DNA from: Arthrobacter sp. ok362
Lineage (GTDB): Bacteria; Actinomycetota; Actinomycetes; Actinomycetales; Micrococcaceae
Reading direction: 5' to 3'
DNA: 64,000 bases
Assembly: GCF_900102785.1 (NCBI RefSeq)
Contig: NZ_FNGC01000020.1
Coordinates: 1 to 64,000 of the forward strand
Part shown: positions 25,052 through 33,734 of the stretch, piece after piece
How positions within the stretch are numbered: position 1 is the first letter of the stretch
Layout of the letters: every line of letters begins with the position of its first letter
Notes under the pieces: model-generated
What the model was told of the DNA's origin: nothing
Databases searched by the model: none
The model's input: only the letters and a program-made list of their open reading frames with translations
Translations under genes and position numbers: made by a program

Positions 25052-26176
25052 ATGCGCATCCTCATCGCCCCGGACAAGTTCAAGGGTTCCCTCACCGCCG
25101 TCGAAGCGGCCGCCGCCATTGCCGAAGGCGCTCTGCGCGTCTACCCCGACGCCGAAGCCGTCCAGTTTCCGGTGGCCGACGGCGGCGAAGGGACCCTCGA
25201 GGCGGCCGTCGCGGCCGGCTACGAGGAACGGCTCAACGCAGTTGTTGGCCCCATCCTGGCCCCGATCGGAGCCGCGTGGGCCATCCGCGCGGACGCCTTC
25301 GGCGGGGCCACCGCGGTGATTGAAACGGCGCAGGCCTCCGGGCTGGCGCACATGGAGCCCACACCGGCCAACTCGCTGCGCGCCCACAGTTATGGCTGCG
25401 GCCAGCTGATCGCCGCCGCGCTGGAGGCCGGTGCCACGGAAATCGTGCTGGGCGTGGGCGGTTCGGCCATGAGCGACGGCGGCAGCGGCGCCCTCCGGGC
25501 CCTCGGACTCAAACCGTTGGACGCCGCCGGCAACGTTGTGCCCCTTGGCGGGGGATCGCTCGCCGATGTCGCGTCCGTGGACATCAGCGGCCTGGATCCG
25601 CGGCTGGCCGAGGTCAAGTTCAGGATCGCCGTCGACGTCCAAAACCCCCTGTACGGCAGCGAAGGGGCCGCATACGTGTTCGGTCCGCAAAAAGGGGCCG
25701 ACGCCGATGCGATGGACCTGCTCGACGCCGGCCTGCGCAACTGGGCCTCGGTCCTGCGCGAGTCGACCGGCCGGGACGTCAACGTGCCCGGCGCCGGAGC
25801 GGCCGGCGGCTTCCCGGCGTCGTTCCTGGCCTTCAGCACCGCCGCCCTGGAGGGCGGCTTCGAGCTGGTGGCCGGGCTCACCGGGCTCGCCGCGAAACTC
25901 GCGGTGGCTGATTTGGTCATCACCGGAGAAGGCTCCATGGACAGCCAATCGCTGACAGGGAAGGCACCGATCGCCCTCGCCGACGCCGCCCAGGCCCTCG
26001 GCATTCCGGTGATCGTGGTGGCCGGCCGGATCCTCGTCACCCCGGAGGACCTCGCCCCGCACGGAGTAGTCGCCGCGGCGCAGCTGCTGGACGTCGCAGG
26101 CAGCCCCGAGGACGCCATCGCAAACGCGGCAAAGTACCTTGCCTGGGTCACCAGCCAGGTCCTCGAGGGCGCCTAG
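25052..26176 (+). CDS. Glycerate kinase (GarK/GlxK type)
   Basis: A 374-residue kinase that phosphorylates glycerate for entry into glycolysis. Signatures are IAPDKFKGSLTAVEAAAAI, FPVADGGEGTLEA, GVGGSAMSDGGSGALRALG and DLVITGEGSMDSQSL. CAGGAT ends six bases before the ATG at 25052 and no good ribosome site is present. It is monocistronic and convergent with the DUF6766 gene. Confidence 0.93.
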   Translation: MRILIAPDKFKGSLTAVEAAAAIAEGALRVYPDAEAVQFPVADGGEGTLEAAVAAGYEERLNAVVGPILAPIGAAWAIRADAFGGATAVIETAQASGLAHMEPTPANSLRAHSYGCGQLIAAALEAGATEIVLGVGGSAMSDGGSGALRALGLKPLDAAGNVVPLGGGSLADVASVDISGLDPRLAEVKFRIAVDVQNPLYGSEGAAYVFGPQKGADADAMDLLDAGLRNWASVLRESTGRDVNVPGAGAAGGFPASFLAFSTAALEGGFELVAGLTGLAAKLAVADLVITGEGSMDSQSLTGKAPIALADAAQALGIPVIVVAGRILVTPEDLAPHGVVAAAQLLDVAGSPEDAIANAAKYLAWVTSQVLEGA

Positions 26177-26229
26177 GGGCACCTGCTGGCCGGCTGCCAT
26201 GCCGGCCGGCTTGCCGGCCACCTTGCCGT

Positions 26230-26940
26230 TTAGGCGCCGGTCTCGTAGTGCGGCTCGGCCACGGGTTTTGACTCGGGGGAGCCCTTCTCGCGCAGGTAGA
26301 CCGAGGCGCCCACCAGGACCGCCACGGCGAGGAACTCGCTTTGCCAGTTCTGGAAGGACTCGAACCAGAATCGGCTCGTCGCCAGATAGCCCAGCACCGT
26401 CACGGTGGGCTGTCCGTGCGCCTCCTGGTCACTGTTGTAGTCGTCCGCGCCGCCAACCGCGTGCAGGATGAAGGACGCCAGGAACAGCAGTAGGAACATG
26501 ATCGAGAGCGAGTGTTCGTAGAGCTTGAGCACCCAGCCGCCGCGCCGCACGGGCCACGGGGTGGATGCCTTGAGCGGGGCCTGCCGGGGGTCCTCGTCCT
26601 GCGGGGCGCTGCGGCCCATCGGCTTGGACTCGGAGGACCCCTTCTGGAACAGGAAGACGGTCAAGAGGACATACATGCCCATCTGCAGGAATTCCGATTC
26701 CCAGTTCTCGAATGTCGCCTCCGCGAACGCCCCGGTGCCTAGGTACTGCAGCACGGTTACGGCTGGTTCGCCGTGGGCCAGCTGCTCGTCGCTGTAGGTG
26801 CTTGCGCCGCTCAGGACCATTCCGCCGAAAAACACGACGAACAAACCGATGTTGGCCAGCAGAAGTCCGTGGTCCTTGACCCACTTTCCCATGGTTCCTC
26901 CCGTGCCAGCGGTGGGCCGCTCATGTGAAACGTTTGTCAC
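26230..26940 (-). CDS. DUF6766-family membrane protein
   Basis: A 236-residue membrane protein built as an internal duplication: NWESEFLQMGMYVLLTVFLF with QKGSSESKP in the first half and NWQSEFLAVAVLVGASVYLR with EKGSPESKP in the second. Each half has two membrane segments. Function unknown. The GTG at 26940 overlaps the stop of the upstream gene (GTGA) and has AGGAG, so the two are coupled; an internal ATG at 26892 (MGKW) is also possible. Confidence 0.82.
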   Translation of the reverse strand: MTNVSHERPTAGTGGTMGKWVKDHGLLLANIGLFVVFFGGMVLSGASTYSDEQLAHGEPAVTVLQYLGTGAFAEATFENWESEFLQMGMYVLLTVFLFQKGSSESKPMGRSAPQDEDPRQAPLKASTPWPVRRGGWVLKLYEHSLSIMFLLLFLASFILHAVGGADDYNSDQEAHGQPTVTVLGYLATSRFWFESFQNWQSEFLAVAVLVGASVYLREKGSPESKPVAEPHYETGA

Positions 26941-27437
26941 AGTGACTCCTCTTTGCGAGCCTGCCGGCGGATCCGGGCAGGGACAAGAACTAGTAGCAGT
27001 ACCAGTACGGCCAGCAGTCCGAAGCCGGCTATCACGCCCGCCGTCCGGCCTGCGGTGACGTCGAAGATGAGGGATGTGGTCCCCACGCTCAGGAGCGCCA
27101 CGCCGGTCAATGAAAACTTGGCGATGGTGTCGGCGCTGGCCACGAGCGTGGCCTTCAGCCCTTGCCGGAACAGCCGCCGGTGCACGCTCACGGGCAGCAG
27201 GATGGTGGCCGTGGTGAGGGCGGCCAGGACAACGTTGGCGAGGTACAGGCGGGTCTGGTAGTCATCGAGAGTCTCGAAGCGCGACTGGAACGGTAGCGTC
27301 AAGAGGAAGCCTGCGAGAATCTGGACACCCGTCTGGAGTACCCGCAGTTCCTGCACGAGCTCCGCCCAGTTGCGATCCATCCGCTCAGCGCGCGATTCGT
27401 TCCTGCCGTCATCCCGCGGCGCCGCTGGGCCTGTCAT
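26937..27437 (-). CDS. DUF6328-family membrane protein
   Basis: A 166-residue protein: a charged cytosolic start (RNWAELVQELRVLQTGVQILAGFL) followed by four hydrophobic segments (LTLPFQ, YLANVVLAALTTATILLP, FSLTGVALLSV, VIAGFGLLAVLVLLLVLVP). The ATG at 27437 has GAAGGAG. It forms a two-gene operon with DUF6766, an arrangement I associate with actinobacterial stress islands; function unknown. Confidence 0.82.
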   Translation of the reverse strand: MTGPAAPRDDGRNESRAERMDRNWAELVQELRVLQTGVQILAGFLLTLPFQSRFETLDDYQTRLYLANVVLAALTTATILLPVSVHRRLFRQGLKATLVASADTIAKFSLTGVALLSVGTTSLIFDVTAGRTAGVIAGFGLLAVLVLLLVLVPARIRRQARKEESL

Positions 27438-27447
27438 TGGTGCTCCT

Positions 27448-27481
27448 TCGCGCAATTCTGAAACCAATTCTGAAACCAATT
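27448..27481. repeat. Three 12-13-bp direct repeats
   Basis: CAATTCTGAAAC occurs three times in tandem just upstream of the DUF6328 ribosome site. The third copy ends CAATTCTGAACC. It lies in the 5' region of the operon and could be a regulator site array or slippage. Confidence 0.6.
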
Positions 27482-27634
27482 CTGAACCGGCCGCAGCATG
27501 CGGCCCACCCTCAACCTAGGCTTGAAAGTTACCAAAAGACAAGTTGGTAGTAAGTCTGCTGACGATTTTTGAGGCTAGGGTAGAAACTGATTGCTTCACT
27601 GGGATGGTTTAGAGGGCACGGTTGCACCGGTCCG

Positions 27635-28624
27635 ATGAACTTCCCTGGAAACCGACACATGGTTAGGTGGACTTTGAGCGACTCAAGCACGGCAGCCAGC
27701 GCCTCCGGCGGCGACCCCGGCAAGCAGCAGGACCAGCCCAAGCAGCAAGACCAGCCGCGCGATCCCCGCGCCGGCTACCACTCGGGCCCGTTCCCGGAAC
27801 AGGTCCAGAAACAGCCCGGCCTCACCTCGCCCATGGAGCCCAAACCGGACCATGGCGAGGAAAGCTACCGGGGCAGCGGTGCCCTGAGCGGCAAAGCCGC
27901 CCTGATCACCGGCGGTGACTCCGGAATCGGCAAGGCGGTGGCGATCGCCTTCGCCCGCGAGGGAGCCGACGTCGCCATCTCTTACCTGCCGGGGGAGGAC
28001 GAGGACGCGCAGGACACCGCCGAATGGATCCGGAAAGCCGGCCGGAAAGCCCTGCTGCTTCCCGGCGACGGCCGCACTGAAGACTTCGCGGCGGACATCG
28101 TGAAGGCCACGCTGGCCGAATTCGGGCGCCTGGACGTCCTGGTGCTGAATGCGGCCTACCAGAAGAACCGCGAGAGCTTTGAATCACTGCCCACCGAAGA
28201 GTTTGACCGCGTTTTCAAAACCAACCTGTACTCCCTGCTCTGGACGGCCCGTGCCGCGGTCCCGCATCTGGAAGCGGGTGCATCGATCATCACCACCGCG
28301 TCGATCCAGGCCTTCAACCCTTCCCCGGGACTCATTGACTACGCCATGACCAAGGCGGCCCAGGTGGCTTTCACCAAGGCGCTGGCCCAGGAGCTCGGAC
28401 CCAAGGGGATCAGGGTCAACGCCGTGGCCCCGGGCCCCATCTGGACGCCGCTGATTCCGGCCACCGAATGGCCCGACAAGCTCCCGTCCTTTGGCCAGGA
28501 CACGCCCCTGCAACGCGCCGGCCAGCCGGCGGAACTCGCGGCCGCCTACGTGCTTCTCGCCTCCGACCACGGTTCCTACATCTCCGGGGCCGTCCTACCG
28601 GTCACCGGAGGCAAGGGCCTCTGA
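27635..28624 (+). CDS. SDR-family oxidoreductase (general-stress type)
   Basis: About 329 residues. A disordered Gln/Pro/Asp-rich N-terminal extension (about 70 residues) precedes a classical SDR: cofactor loop TGGDSGIGKAVA, NAA near residue 170 and active YAMTKAAQVAFTKAL with Tyr and Lys. This layout matches the YhdF/GsiB-region 'glucose/ribitol dehydrogenase-like' SDRs that are general-stress proteins. The start is uncertain: ATG 27659 or TTG 27674 are also in frame. A disordered acidic protein follows 59 bp later. Confidence 0.87.
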   Translation: MNFPGNRHMVRWTLSDSSTAASASGGDPGKQQDQPKQQDQPRDPRAGYHSGPFPEQVQKQPGLTSPMEPKPDHGEESYRGSGALSGKAALITGGDSGIGKAVAIAFAREGADVAISYLPGEDEDAQDTAEWIRKAGRKALLLPGDGRTEDFAADIVKATLAEFGRLDVLVLNAAYQKNRESFESLPTEEFDRVFKTNLYSLLWTARAAVPHLEAGASIITTASIQAFNPSPGLIDYAMTKAAQVAFTKALAQELGPKGIRVNAVAPGPIWTPLIPATEWPDKLPSFGQDTPLQRAGQPAELAAAYVLLASDHGSYISGAVLPVTGGKGL

Positions 28625-28683
28625 GCCAGCTTTGAACCCGCTCAATTCCCGAAAGTCCCATTTCCAGCACCAGGAGGAATGAC

Positions 28684-29205
28684 ATGACTGAAAACCAGCA
28701 GGATCCCAAGACCGTCACCGAAGAAGCGGGCGGCTACGGCACGCCGACCGCCGAGCAGGAGATGGGCGGCGATGAGAAGAAATTTGCCCAGCCCCGCGAG
28801 GAAGAGGCCTTCGACGCTGCGGGGCTGAACCAGGACAGCGCCGACGGCGAGACGTATCCGGCCGGCGCCCCGGACCTAAGTCAGTTCGGCGCCGAAGACC
28901 AAGACAGTGCAGGAGAACCCGGAGCAGGACGCTTCGGAGGAACGGAGGAACAAATGAGTTCAGAAAACGCCACCACAACCCCCAGCTTCGACGCCGACGC
29001 CTCGGAGAATTCCGAGGCCGCCGTGCCGTCCTCGGAGGCGGAGATGGACGAGGCCAATACGGAAGAGCCCGACGCCGGGCGCTCTTTCTCCTCCGAGCCC
29101 GGACAGGATGCGGCGGGCCTGCCGGACGGCTCCGGGACGGACCTGCCGGAGAGCAAGTCGCCGAAGGACAGCGACGATGACAAGGACGCCTTCGACGCCG
29201 GCTAG
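28684..29205 (+). CDS. Acidic disordered hypothetical protein
   Basis: A 173-residue protein very rich in Asp, Glu, Ser, Gly and Ala, without hydrophobic segments or Cys, so it should be disordered and highly soluble. CAGGAGGAATGAC gives a strong ribosome site. It follows the stress-type SDR and is probably co-expressed. It resembles desiccation or osmotic-stress hydrophilic proteins in composition only; function unknown. Confidence 0.72.
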   Translation: MTENQQDPKTVTEEAGGYGTPTAEQEMGGDEKKFAQPREEEAFDAAGLNQDSADGETYPAGAPDLSQFGAEDQDSAGEPGAGRFGGTEEQMSSENATTTPSFDADASENSEAAVPSSEAEMDEANTEEPDAGRSFSSEPGQDAAGLPDGSGTDLPESKSPKDSDDDKDAFDAG

Positions 29206-29270
29206 TCCCGGCGCCGTCGCCGTCCGCCGCGGCGGGTGCTGCCGCCCCAAGGAGGGGCCCTGACAGCGAT

Positions 29271-29309
29271 GGAGGCCGGACTCCTGCCTGTGGGCGGAGT
29301 CCGGCCTCC
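29271..29309. terminator. Bidirectional hairpin terminator
   Basis: GGAGGCCGGACTC and GAGTCCGGCCTCC flank an 11-13-base loop, followed by TT on the plus strand. It lies between the convergent acidic-protein and uracil-permease genes and can serve both. Confidence 0.75.
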
Positions 29310-29358
29310 TTCGTCTGCGGGAAGTTGCCCGCTCGCGGTGCTTCCTCAGGGGCGTTCC

Positions 29359-30714
29359 TTAGCGGCGCTTCTTGGAGGCGCGCTTGGAGGCTGCCCTGAC
29401 CGCGGCCGTCGAGGCCGCTGCCGGCGAGAGATCTTCAGTTTCCGGCTCCGCCACCGTGCCGCGCACCTTCGCGATCGCCTTCATGCCGTGGTAGATCACC
29501 AGGGCCGCGGCGGAGCCCAGCGCGATCCCGGTGAACTTCAGGTCGCCGATGGTCCAGGTGTAGTCGGCAATCCCGACAATGAGGGCGACGGCGGCCGTGG
29601 TCAGGTTGATCGAGTTGGAGAAGTTCACCTTGTTCTGGACCCAGATCTTCACACCCAGCACACCGATCATCCCGTAGAGCATCGTGGCCGCGCCGCCGAG
29701 GACGCCGGCAGGGACGGTGGCGATGAGTTCGCCGAACTTCGGCGAGAAGCTCAGGATCACGGCGAAGACGCCGGCAACCCAGTAAGCCGCCGTCGAATAC
29801 ACCTTGGTGGCAGCCATGACGCCGATGTTCTCGGCGTACGTGGTGGTCCCGGACCCGCCGCCAAGCCCGGCAAGCACGGTGGCGGCACCGTCGGCCAGCA
29901 GCGCCCGGCCGGACACGCCGTCGAGGTTCTGTCCGGTCATGGCCGACACGGACTTCACATGGCCGATGTTCTCTGCCACCAGCACCAGCACCACCGGCAC
30001 GAAGAGGCCCACGACGCCGAGGTGGAATTCCGGAGTCTGGAAGTGCGGCAGGCCGACCCACGCCGCGCCGTCCATCTTGGAGAAGTCCACCTCGCCCCGG
30101 ATCACGGCAAAAAGGTAGCCCACCAGGACGCCCACCAGGATGCTCAGCCGGCCCAGCATGCCGCGGAACAGTACACTGACCACGATGATGACCGCCAGCG
30201 TGATGAAGGCAGTCACTGGGGCCTGGTCGAAATTGGCCTTCGCCGCGGGCGCCAGGTTCAGCCCGATCAAAGCCACGATTGCACCGGTTACGATCGGCGG
30301 CATGACCCGGTTGATCCAGCCGGCGCCGAACTTCTGCACCACGGCGCCAACGACGGCGAGGGTCGCGCCGGCCAGCACCACCCCGCCCAGCGCCCCGGGG
30401 ATGCCGAACTGCTGCTGGGAAGCCAGGATTGGGGCGATGAACGCGAAGCTGGAACCGAGGTAGCTCGGCACGCGTCCCTGCGTGATGACCAGGAACAGCA
30501 GGGTGCCGATGCCGGAGAAGAACAAGGTGGTGGCTGGCGGCATGCCCGTGATGATCGGGACCAGGAAGGTGGCACCGAACATGGCCACAACGTGCTGCAT
30601 TCCGATCCCTACCGTCAAGGGCCAGGTGAGCCGCTCATCCGGCCTGACGACCTCGCCGGGGCGCACGGACGTGCCGTTGCCGTGGAGCTTCCATTTGGTG
30701 CCGAGCATGCTCAT
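29359..30714 (-). CDS. uraA: Uracil/xanthine permease (NCS2 family)
   Basis: A 451-residue nucleobase transporter with 12-14 membrane segments. Typical NCS2 blocks are MQHVVAMFGATFLVPIITGM, SSFAFIAPILA, GGSGTTTYAENIGVMAATK and the C-terminal GIALGSAAALVIY. The Gln/His-rich GMQHVVAMFG near the N-terminus and the pyrimidine-type end favour uracil. Start at 30714 or 30708. It is divergent from the malonic semialdehyde reductase, a step of pyrimidine breakdown, which supports the substrate call. Confidence 0.9.
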   Translation of the reverse strand: MSMLGTKWKLHGNGTSVRPGEVVRPDERLTWPLTVGIGMQHVVAMFGATFLVPIITGMPPATTLFFSGIGTLLFLVITQGRVPSYLGSSFAFIAPILASQQQFGIPGALGGVVLAGATLAVVGAVVQKFGAGWINRVMPPIVTGAIVALIGLNLAPAAKANFDQAPVTAFITLAVIIVVSVLFRGMLGRLSILVGVLVGYLFAVIRGEVDFSKMDGAAWVGLPHFQTPEFHLGVVGLFVPVVLVLVAENIGHVKSVSAMTGQNLDGVSGRALLADGAATVLAGLGGGSGTTTYAENIGVMAATKVYSTAAYWVAGVFAVILSFSPKFGELIATVPAGVLGGAATMLYGMIGVLGVKIWVQNKVNFSNSINLTTAAVALIVGIADYTWTIGDLKFTGIALGSAAALVIYHGMKAIAKVRGTVAEPETEDLSPAAASTAAVRAASKRASKKRR

Positions 30715-30840
30715 GCCGGGAGCCTTTCAGAGAATGGGGGGCGGGCGGGGAAGGAATCTTCCGGAGCAACTTTACCGCGCACGGTCTTACCGCCCGCTTC
30801 CCGGGGCGGGACCGGTCCGTGTGCGCCGGACCGGACATCA

Positions 30841-30900
30841 CGGTGTTCGACGTCACAGTGTTCGAGGTCACAGTGTTCGACGTCACAGTGTTCGACGTCA
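30841..30900. repeat. Four tandem 15-bp repeats between uraA and reductase
   Basis: CAGTGTTCGACGTCA occurs four times head to tail with single-base changes (first copy CGGTG, second GAGGTCA). The repeats lie in the divergent region between the permease and the reductase genes, roughly 125 bp from each start. They are neither coding nor CRISPR-like (no spacers). They may be a binding-site array or a slippage product. Confidence 0.85.
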
Positions 30901-30996
30901 CAGGGGAAGGGGGAAGCAGACGCGGCTGGTTGAAGTTGCAACTAAGGACAGCAGAAGAAGCCGGCCGCCAGATGGTGCGCGGGCACAGGGAAAGGG

Positions 30997-31608
30997 ATGC
31001 CAATGACAATCGCCCACGATGAAGCAGTAATCGAGGCAGCCGCCGTCGACGCCATCTTTGCCGAGGCGCGCACCGCCAACGCCTTCACCGGCGACGTCAC
31101 TGAAGACCAGGCCCGCGCCATCTACGAGCTGACAAAGTTCGGCCCCACCGCCTTCAACTCGCAGCCGCTGCGCGTCACCTACGTGCGCTCCGACGAAGCC
31201 CGGACCACGCTCGTGGACGCACTTTCCGCCGGAAACCGCGCCAAGACGGCATCCGCACCCCTCGTCGCCGTCCTGAGCTACGACACCGCTTGGCAGGATC
31301 AGTGGGACAGCTTCCTCCCCGGCTACAACGCCCCCAAGGCCATGTATGACGCCGCGCCGGATCTGGCCGCGGCCACGGGCAACAACAATGCGCACCTGCA
31401 AGCCGGTTACTTCATCCTCGCCGTCCGCTCCCTGGGCCTCGCGGCCGGCCCCATGACCGGTGCTGACTTCGCCAAGATCGACGCCGCCTTCTTCCCCGAC
31501 GGAAGCCAGAAGAGCTTCCTGGTGGTCAACATCGGCCAGCCCGGGGAAGACGCATGGGGCGAAGCCAAGCCGAAATTCGCCTACGAGGACGTCGTCCGTA
31601 CCGTCTAA
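30997..31608 (+). CDS. rutE: Malonic semialdehyde reductase (RutE-like nitroreductase)
   Basis: A 203-residue flavin-dependent nitroreductase-fold enzyme of the HadB/RutE group. The pattern AIYELTKFGPTAFNSQPLRVTYV, NNNAHLQAGYFILAVRSLGLAAGPM and KSFLVVNIGQPGED is characteristic. It would reduce malonic semialdehyde to 3-hydroxypropionate, the last step of Rut-type uracil degradation. No other rut genes are nearby. AAAGGG lies eight bases before the ATG (an internal ATG at 31003 is possible). Confidence 0.9.
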   Translation: MPMTIAHDEAVIEAAAVDAIFAEARTANAFTGDVTEDQARAIYELTKFGPTAFNSQPLRVTYVRSDEARTTLVDALSAGNRAKTASAPLVAVLSYDTAWQDQWDSFLPGYNAPKAMYDAAPDLAAATGNNNAHLQAGYFILAVRSLGLAAGPMTGADFAKIDAAFFPDGSQKSFLVVNIGQPGEDAWGEAKPKFAYEDVVRTV

Positions 31609-31667
31609 GGACCCCGGCACCGTTCTCCGGCACTGTCCTTTTCGCCGGCACTGTTTTTGACGCGGAG

Positions 31668-31703
31668 GTGCCTCCGGCACCATGGGGGACAGGCCGGAGG
31701 CAC
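31668..31703. terminator. Hairpin after the malonic semialdehyde reductase
   Basis: GTGCCTCCGGC and GCCGGAGGCAC form an 11-bp stem around a 14-base loop. There is no T-run. It is the only strong hairpin between the reductase and the next gene and may end the transcript. Confidence 0.5.
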
Positions 31704-31842
31704 GCGGGATGCGATTCTGCGGTTCAGCGCAAGGCCCACATCCAAGGCCACTTCCCATTTTAGTCCGTGCCTTCGCCGGCGGCACTGTGCGTTTGGGTTA
31801 CGCGCCCGGCCCCTGGGCGCCGCGGCGTGGCAAACTTTTCCC

Positions 31843-32415
31843 ATGCGGAACCTGATCGCGGTGGCCTTCGTAGAGCCGGTAGCCGAAGGGCTCGAATTTC
31901 CGCGTGATGACTGGCCGCTGCACCTCACCCTGGTTAAGTTCGACGTGGTCAAGGTCGACGTCGTAAGGGTCGACGTCGTCGAACCCCGCCAGAAAGCCGG
32001 CGCGGAACCCGAACCAGGCTTGCCACCGGCTTCAGGCGATCTGCTCGCCGAACAGATCGCCACCCTCATGACGGATCCGGTGGCCGCTGCGCTGGGCAGC
32101 CGACTCAACGTGGACGGCGAAGCCGGGTTCGGGCGAGCAGGGTCGATCCCGGTCAACCTGATTGAACCCAGCGAACAGCTGCAGGTCCTCCACAACCAGT
32201 TGGTCCGGATCGTGGAGCAGCTGCCCGGCAGGATCTCCACGCCCGCCTTCACCCTGGCCGGGTACCGGCCGCACGTCTCGCACCACGGCGACAAACGGCT
32301 CGAGCAGGGCGACAGCTTCGCCCTTGACCGGATAGCGCTGGTGGATATGGCGCCCGACGGCGGCCACGCCACCCGCCGGATCCTGAAGTTGTGGACCCGA
32401 GGCCCGGCGGCGTAA
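31843..32415 (+). CDS. 2'-5' RNA ligase-like 2H phosphoesterase
   Basis: A 190-residue 2H-superfamily protein with both catalytic signatures: HLTLVKF near residue 28 and RPHVSH near 145. Such enzymes cleave or join 2',3'-cyclic or 2'-5' phosphodiester ends; the physiological RNA is unknown. The insert after the first His motif is (K/R)-x-DVV repeated three times, encoded by 15-bp DNA repeats at about 31939-31984. CAAACT ends six bases before the ATG; no ribosome site is seen. Confidence 0.85.
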   Translation: MRNLIAVAFVEPVAEGLEFPRDDWPLHLTLVKFDVVKVDVVRVDVVEPRQKAGAEPEPGLPPASGDLLAEQIATLMTDPVAAALGSRLNVDGEAGFGRAGSIPVNLIEPSEQLQVLHNQLVRIVEQLPGRISTPAFTLAGYRPHVSHHGDKRLEQGDSFALDRIALVDMAPDGGHATRRILKLWTRGPAA

Positions 32416-32573
32416 GCACCGGAACGGCCTCATAAGAGGGCCTGCACGTCATATCCGCGACTCCGGCGGCCGATTCCTGCGGGCCGGGTGCCATACTTGG
32501 GTCAACTTCGACGGTTTTCGACGACGGAGTGACGTATTTCGGGCAAATCACGGCGGACCGGGGGGACCACTAA

Positions 32574-33734
32574 ATGATGCTTGACACCGCGACACTTCGG
32601 GTCGCATTGGCGCTGGTCGATCTCACACTGCTCATGCTTTTCTACTTCATCACCTTCCGGCGCACCCGGTCGCCCTACAGCGGCTGGTGGTGCATGGCCC
32701 TCTTGCTGTTCCTGGTCGGCAACTCCGTGTACCTGCTGGGCGGTACCGCGCACCAGGGGTGGGCCATCCCTGCCGGCAACGTCCTGCTGGTCGCCGGCGC
32801 CGCCAGCATCTGGGCCGGCGGACGATCGCTGCGGGCCCCCTCACCCCGGCCCTGGCACCTCGCGGCCGGCCCTGCGGCCACCGCCGTCGCTTCAGTTCTT
32901 GACCACCCGGCCACCAACGCCTGGGCGGGAGGCCCGGTGTATCTGGGATTCATGGCCGTGCTGATCGGCCTGGCAGCCCGGGAGCTGTTCCTGCTCGAGC
33001 GCGACTACTCGCGCGTCCACCGTCCCCTCGCCGTGGGCGCCGGCATCCTGGCCGTTTTCTATCTGGGCCGCCTCTTCGCCTACCTGATTAAGGGACCGGA
33101 CGGCCCGGTTTTCACGTCAGCCTTCGGTTCCGTACCCATGACGGTCTTGACGATGGTCACGCTCGTGGTTGCGTCCTTCACCATGGCCGACCTGAGCTAC
33201 GAACAACAGACACGGGAGCTGCGGGCACGCGCCACTGTGGACGGACTCACGGGCCTGCTCAACCGCTCGGCGTTCCTGGATCTCGCGGAAAACGAACTGC
33301 GCCGCTTGCGCCGGACCGGCACCACGGCGTCGCTCATTCTGGCGGACCTGGACCACTTCAAGACGATCAACGACCAGTTCGGACACACGGCCGGTGACGC
33401 CGCCCTGCAGGCGTTTGCCAGGGCCTGCGCCGGGACCGTCCGCTCCACCGACCTCGTTGGCCGCTACGGCGGCGAAGAATTCATCCTCCTGCTGCCCGGC
33501 GTCACGCCGGACAGGGCGCAGGAAATCGCGGCCGACATCAGCGTCCGGCTCCATCAAACCGGCTCGGCAATCATCCCCCGGCTGCCCACCGTGAGCTACG
33601 GCATCGCGGCCACCGGCTCCGGACCGGGCGGCCTCGACGCTGCAGTGGTTTCGGCCGACGCGGCCCTCTACCAGGCAAAGATGCTTGGCAGGGACCGCGC
33701 CGAGGTGGCCGCCGGCGACGGAACTACGAAATAA
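32574..33734 (+). CDS. Membrane diguanylate cyclase (GGDEF)
   Basis: A 386-residue protein with an N-terminal domain of about seven membrane segments (residues about 10-205) and a C-terminal GGDEF domain. The catalytic sequence is GGEEF at 299-303. The inhibitory I-site RxxD (RSTD) lies five residues before it, so product feedback is expected. It should make cyclic-di-GMP in response to a membrane or solute signal. GGGGGA precedes the ATG. It overlaps the end of the convergent phosphoglucomutase gene by 11 bp. Confidence 0.92.
   Translation: MMLDTATLRVALALVDLTLLMLFYFITFRRTRSPYSGWWCMALLLFLVGNSVYLLGGTAHQGWAIPAGNVLLVAGAASIWAGGRSLRAPSPRPWHLAAGPAATAVASVLDHPATNAWAGGPVYLGFMAVLIGLAARELFLLERDYSRVHRPLAVGAGILAVFYLGRLFAYLIKGPDGPVFTSAFGSVPMTVLTMVTLVVASFTMADLSYEQQTRELRARATVDGLTGLLNRSAFLDLAENELRRLRRTGTTASLILADLDHFKTINDQFGHTAGDAALQAFARACAGTVRSTDLVGRYGGEEFILLLPGVTPDRAQEIAADISVRLHQTGSAIIPRLPTVSYGIAATGSGPGGLDAAVVSADAALYQAKMLGRDRAEVAAGDGTTK

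Noticed and set aside
24128-26221. Very long leftward open frame (697 codons) opposite the glycerate kinase
   Set aside because: Only its last about 255 codons are the histidine phosphatase. The rest is the antisense shadow of the glycerate kinase in GC-rich DNA.
27529-27741. Small leftward frame at the start of the SDR gene
   Set aside because: No ribosome site or family; it overlaps the SDR start and upstream region.
30841-30900. CRISPR-like or coding pentapeptide repeat
   Set aside because: Units are contiguous without spacers, and no frame has a start and ribosome site around them.
29236-30933. 565-codon rightward frame opposite the uracil permease
   Set aside because: Shadow of uraA; composition (His/Asp/Gln-rich) is typical of antisense frames.
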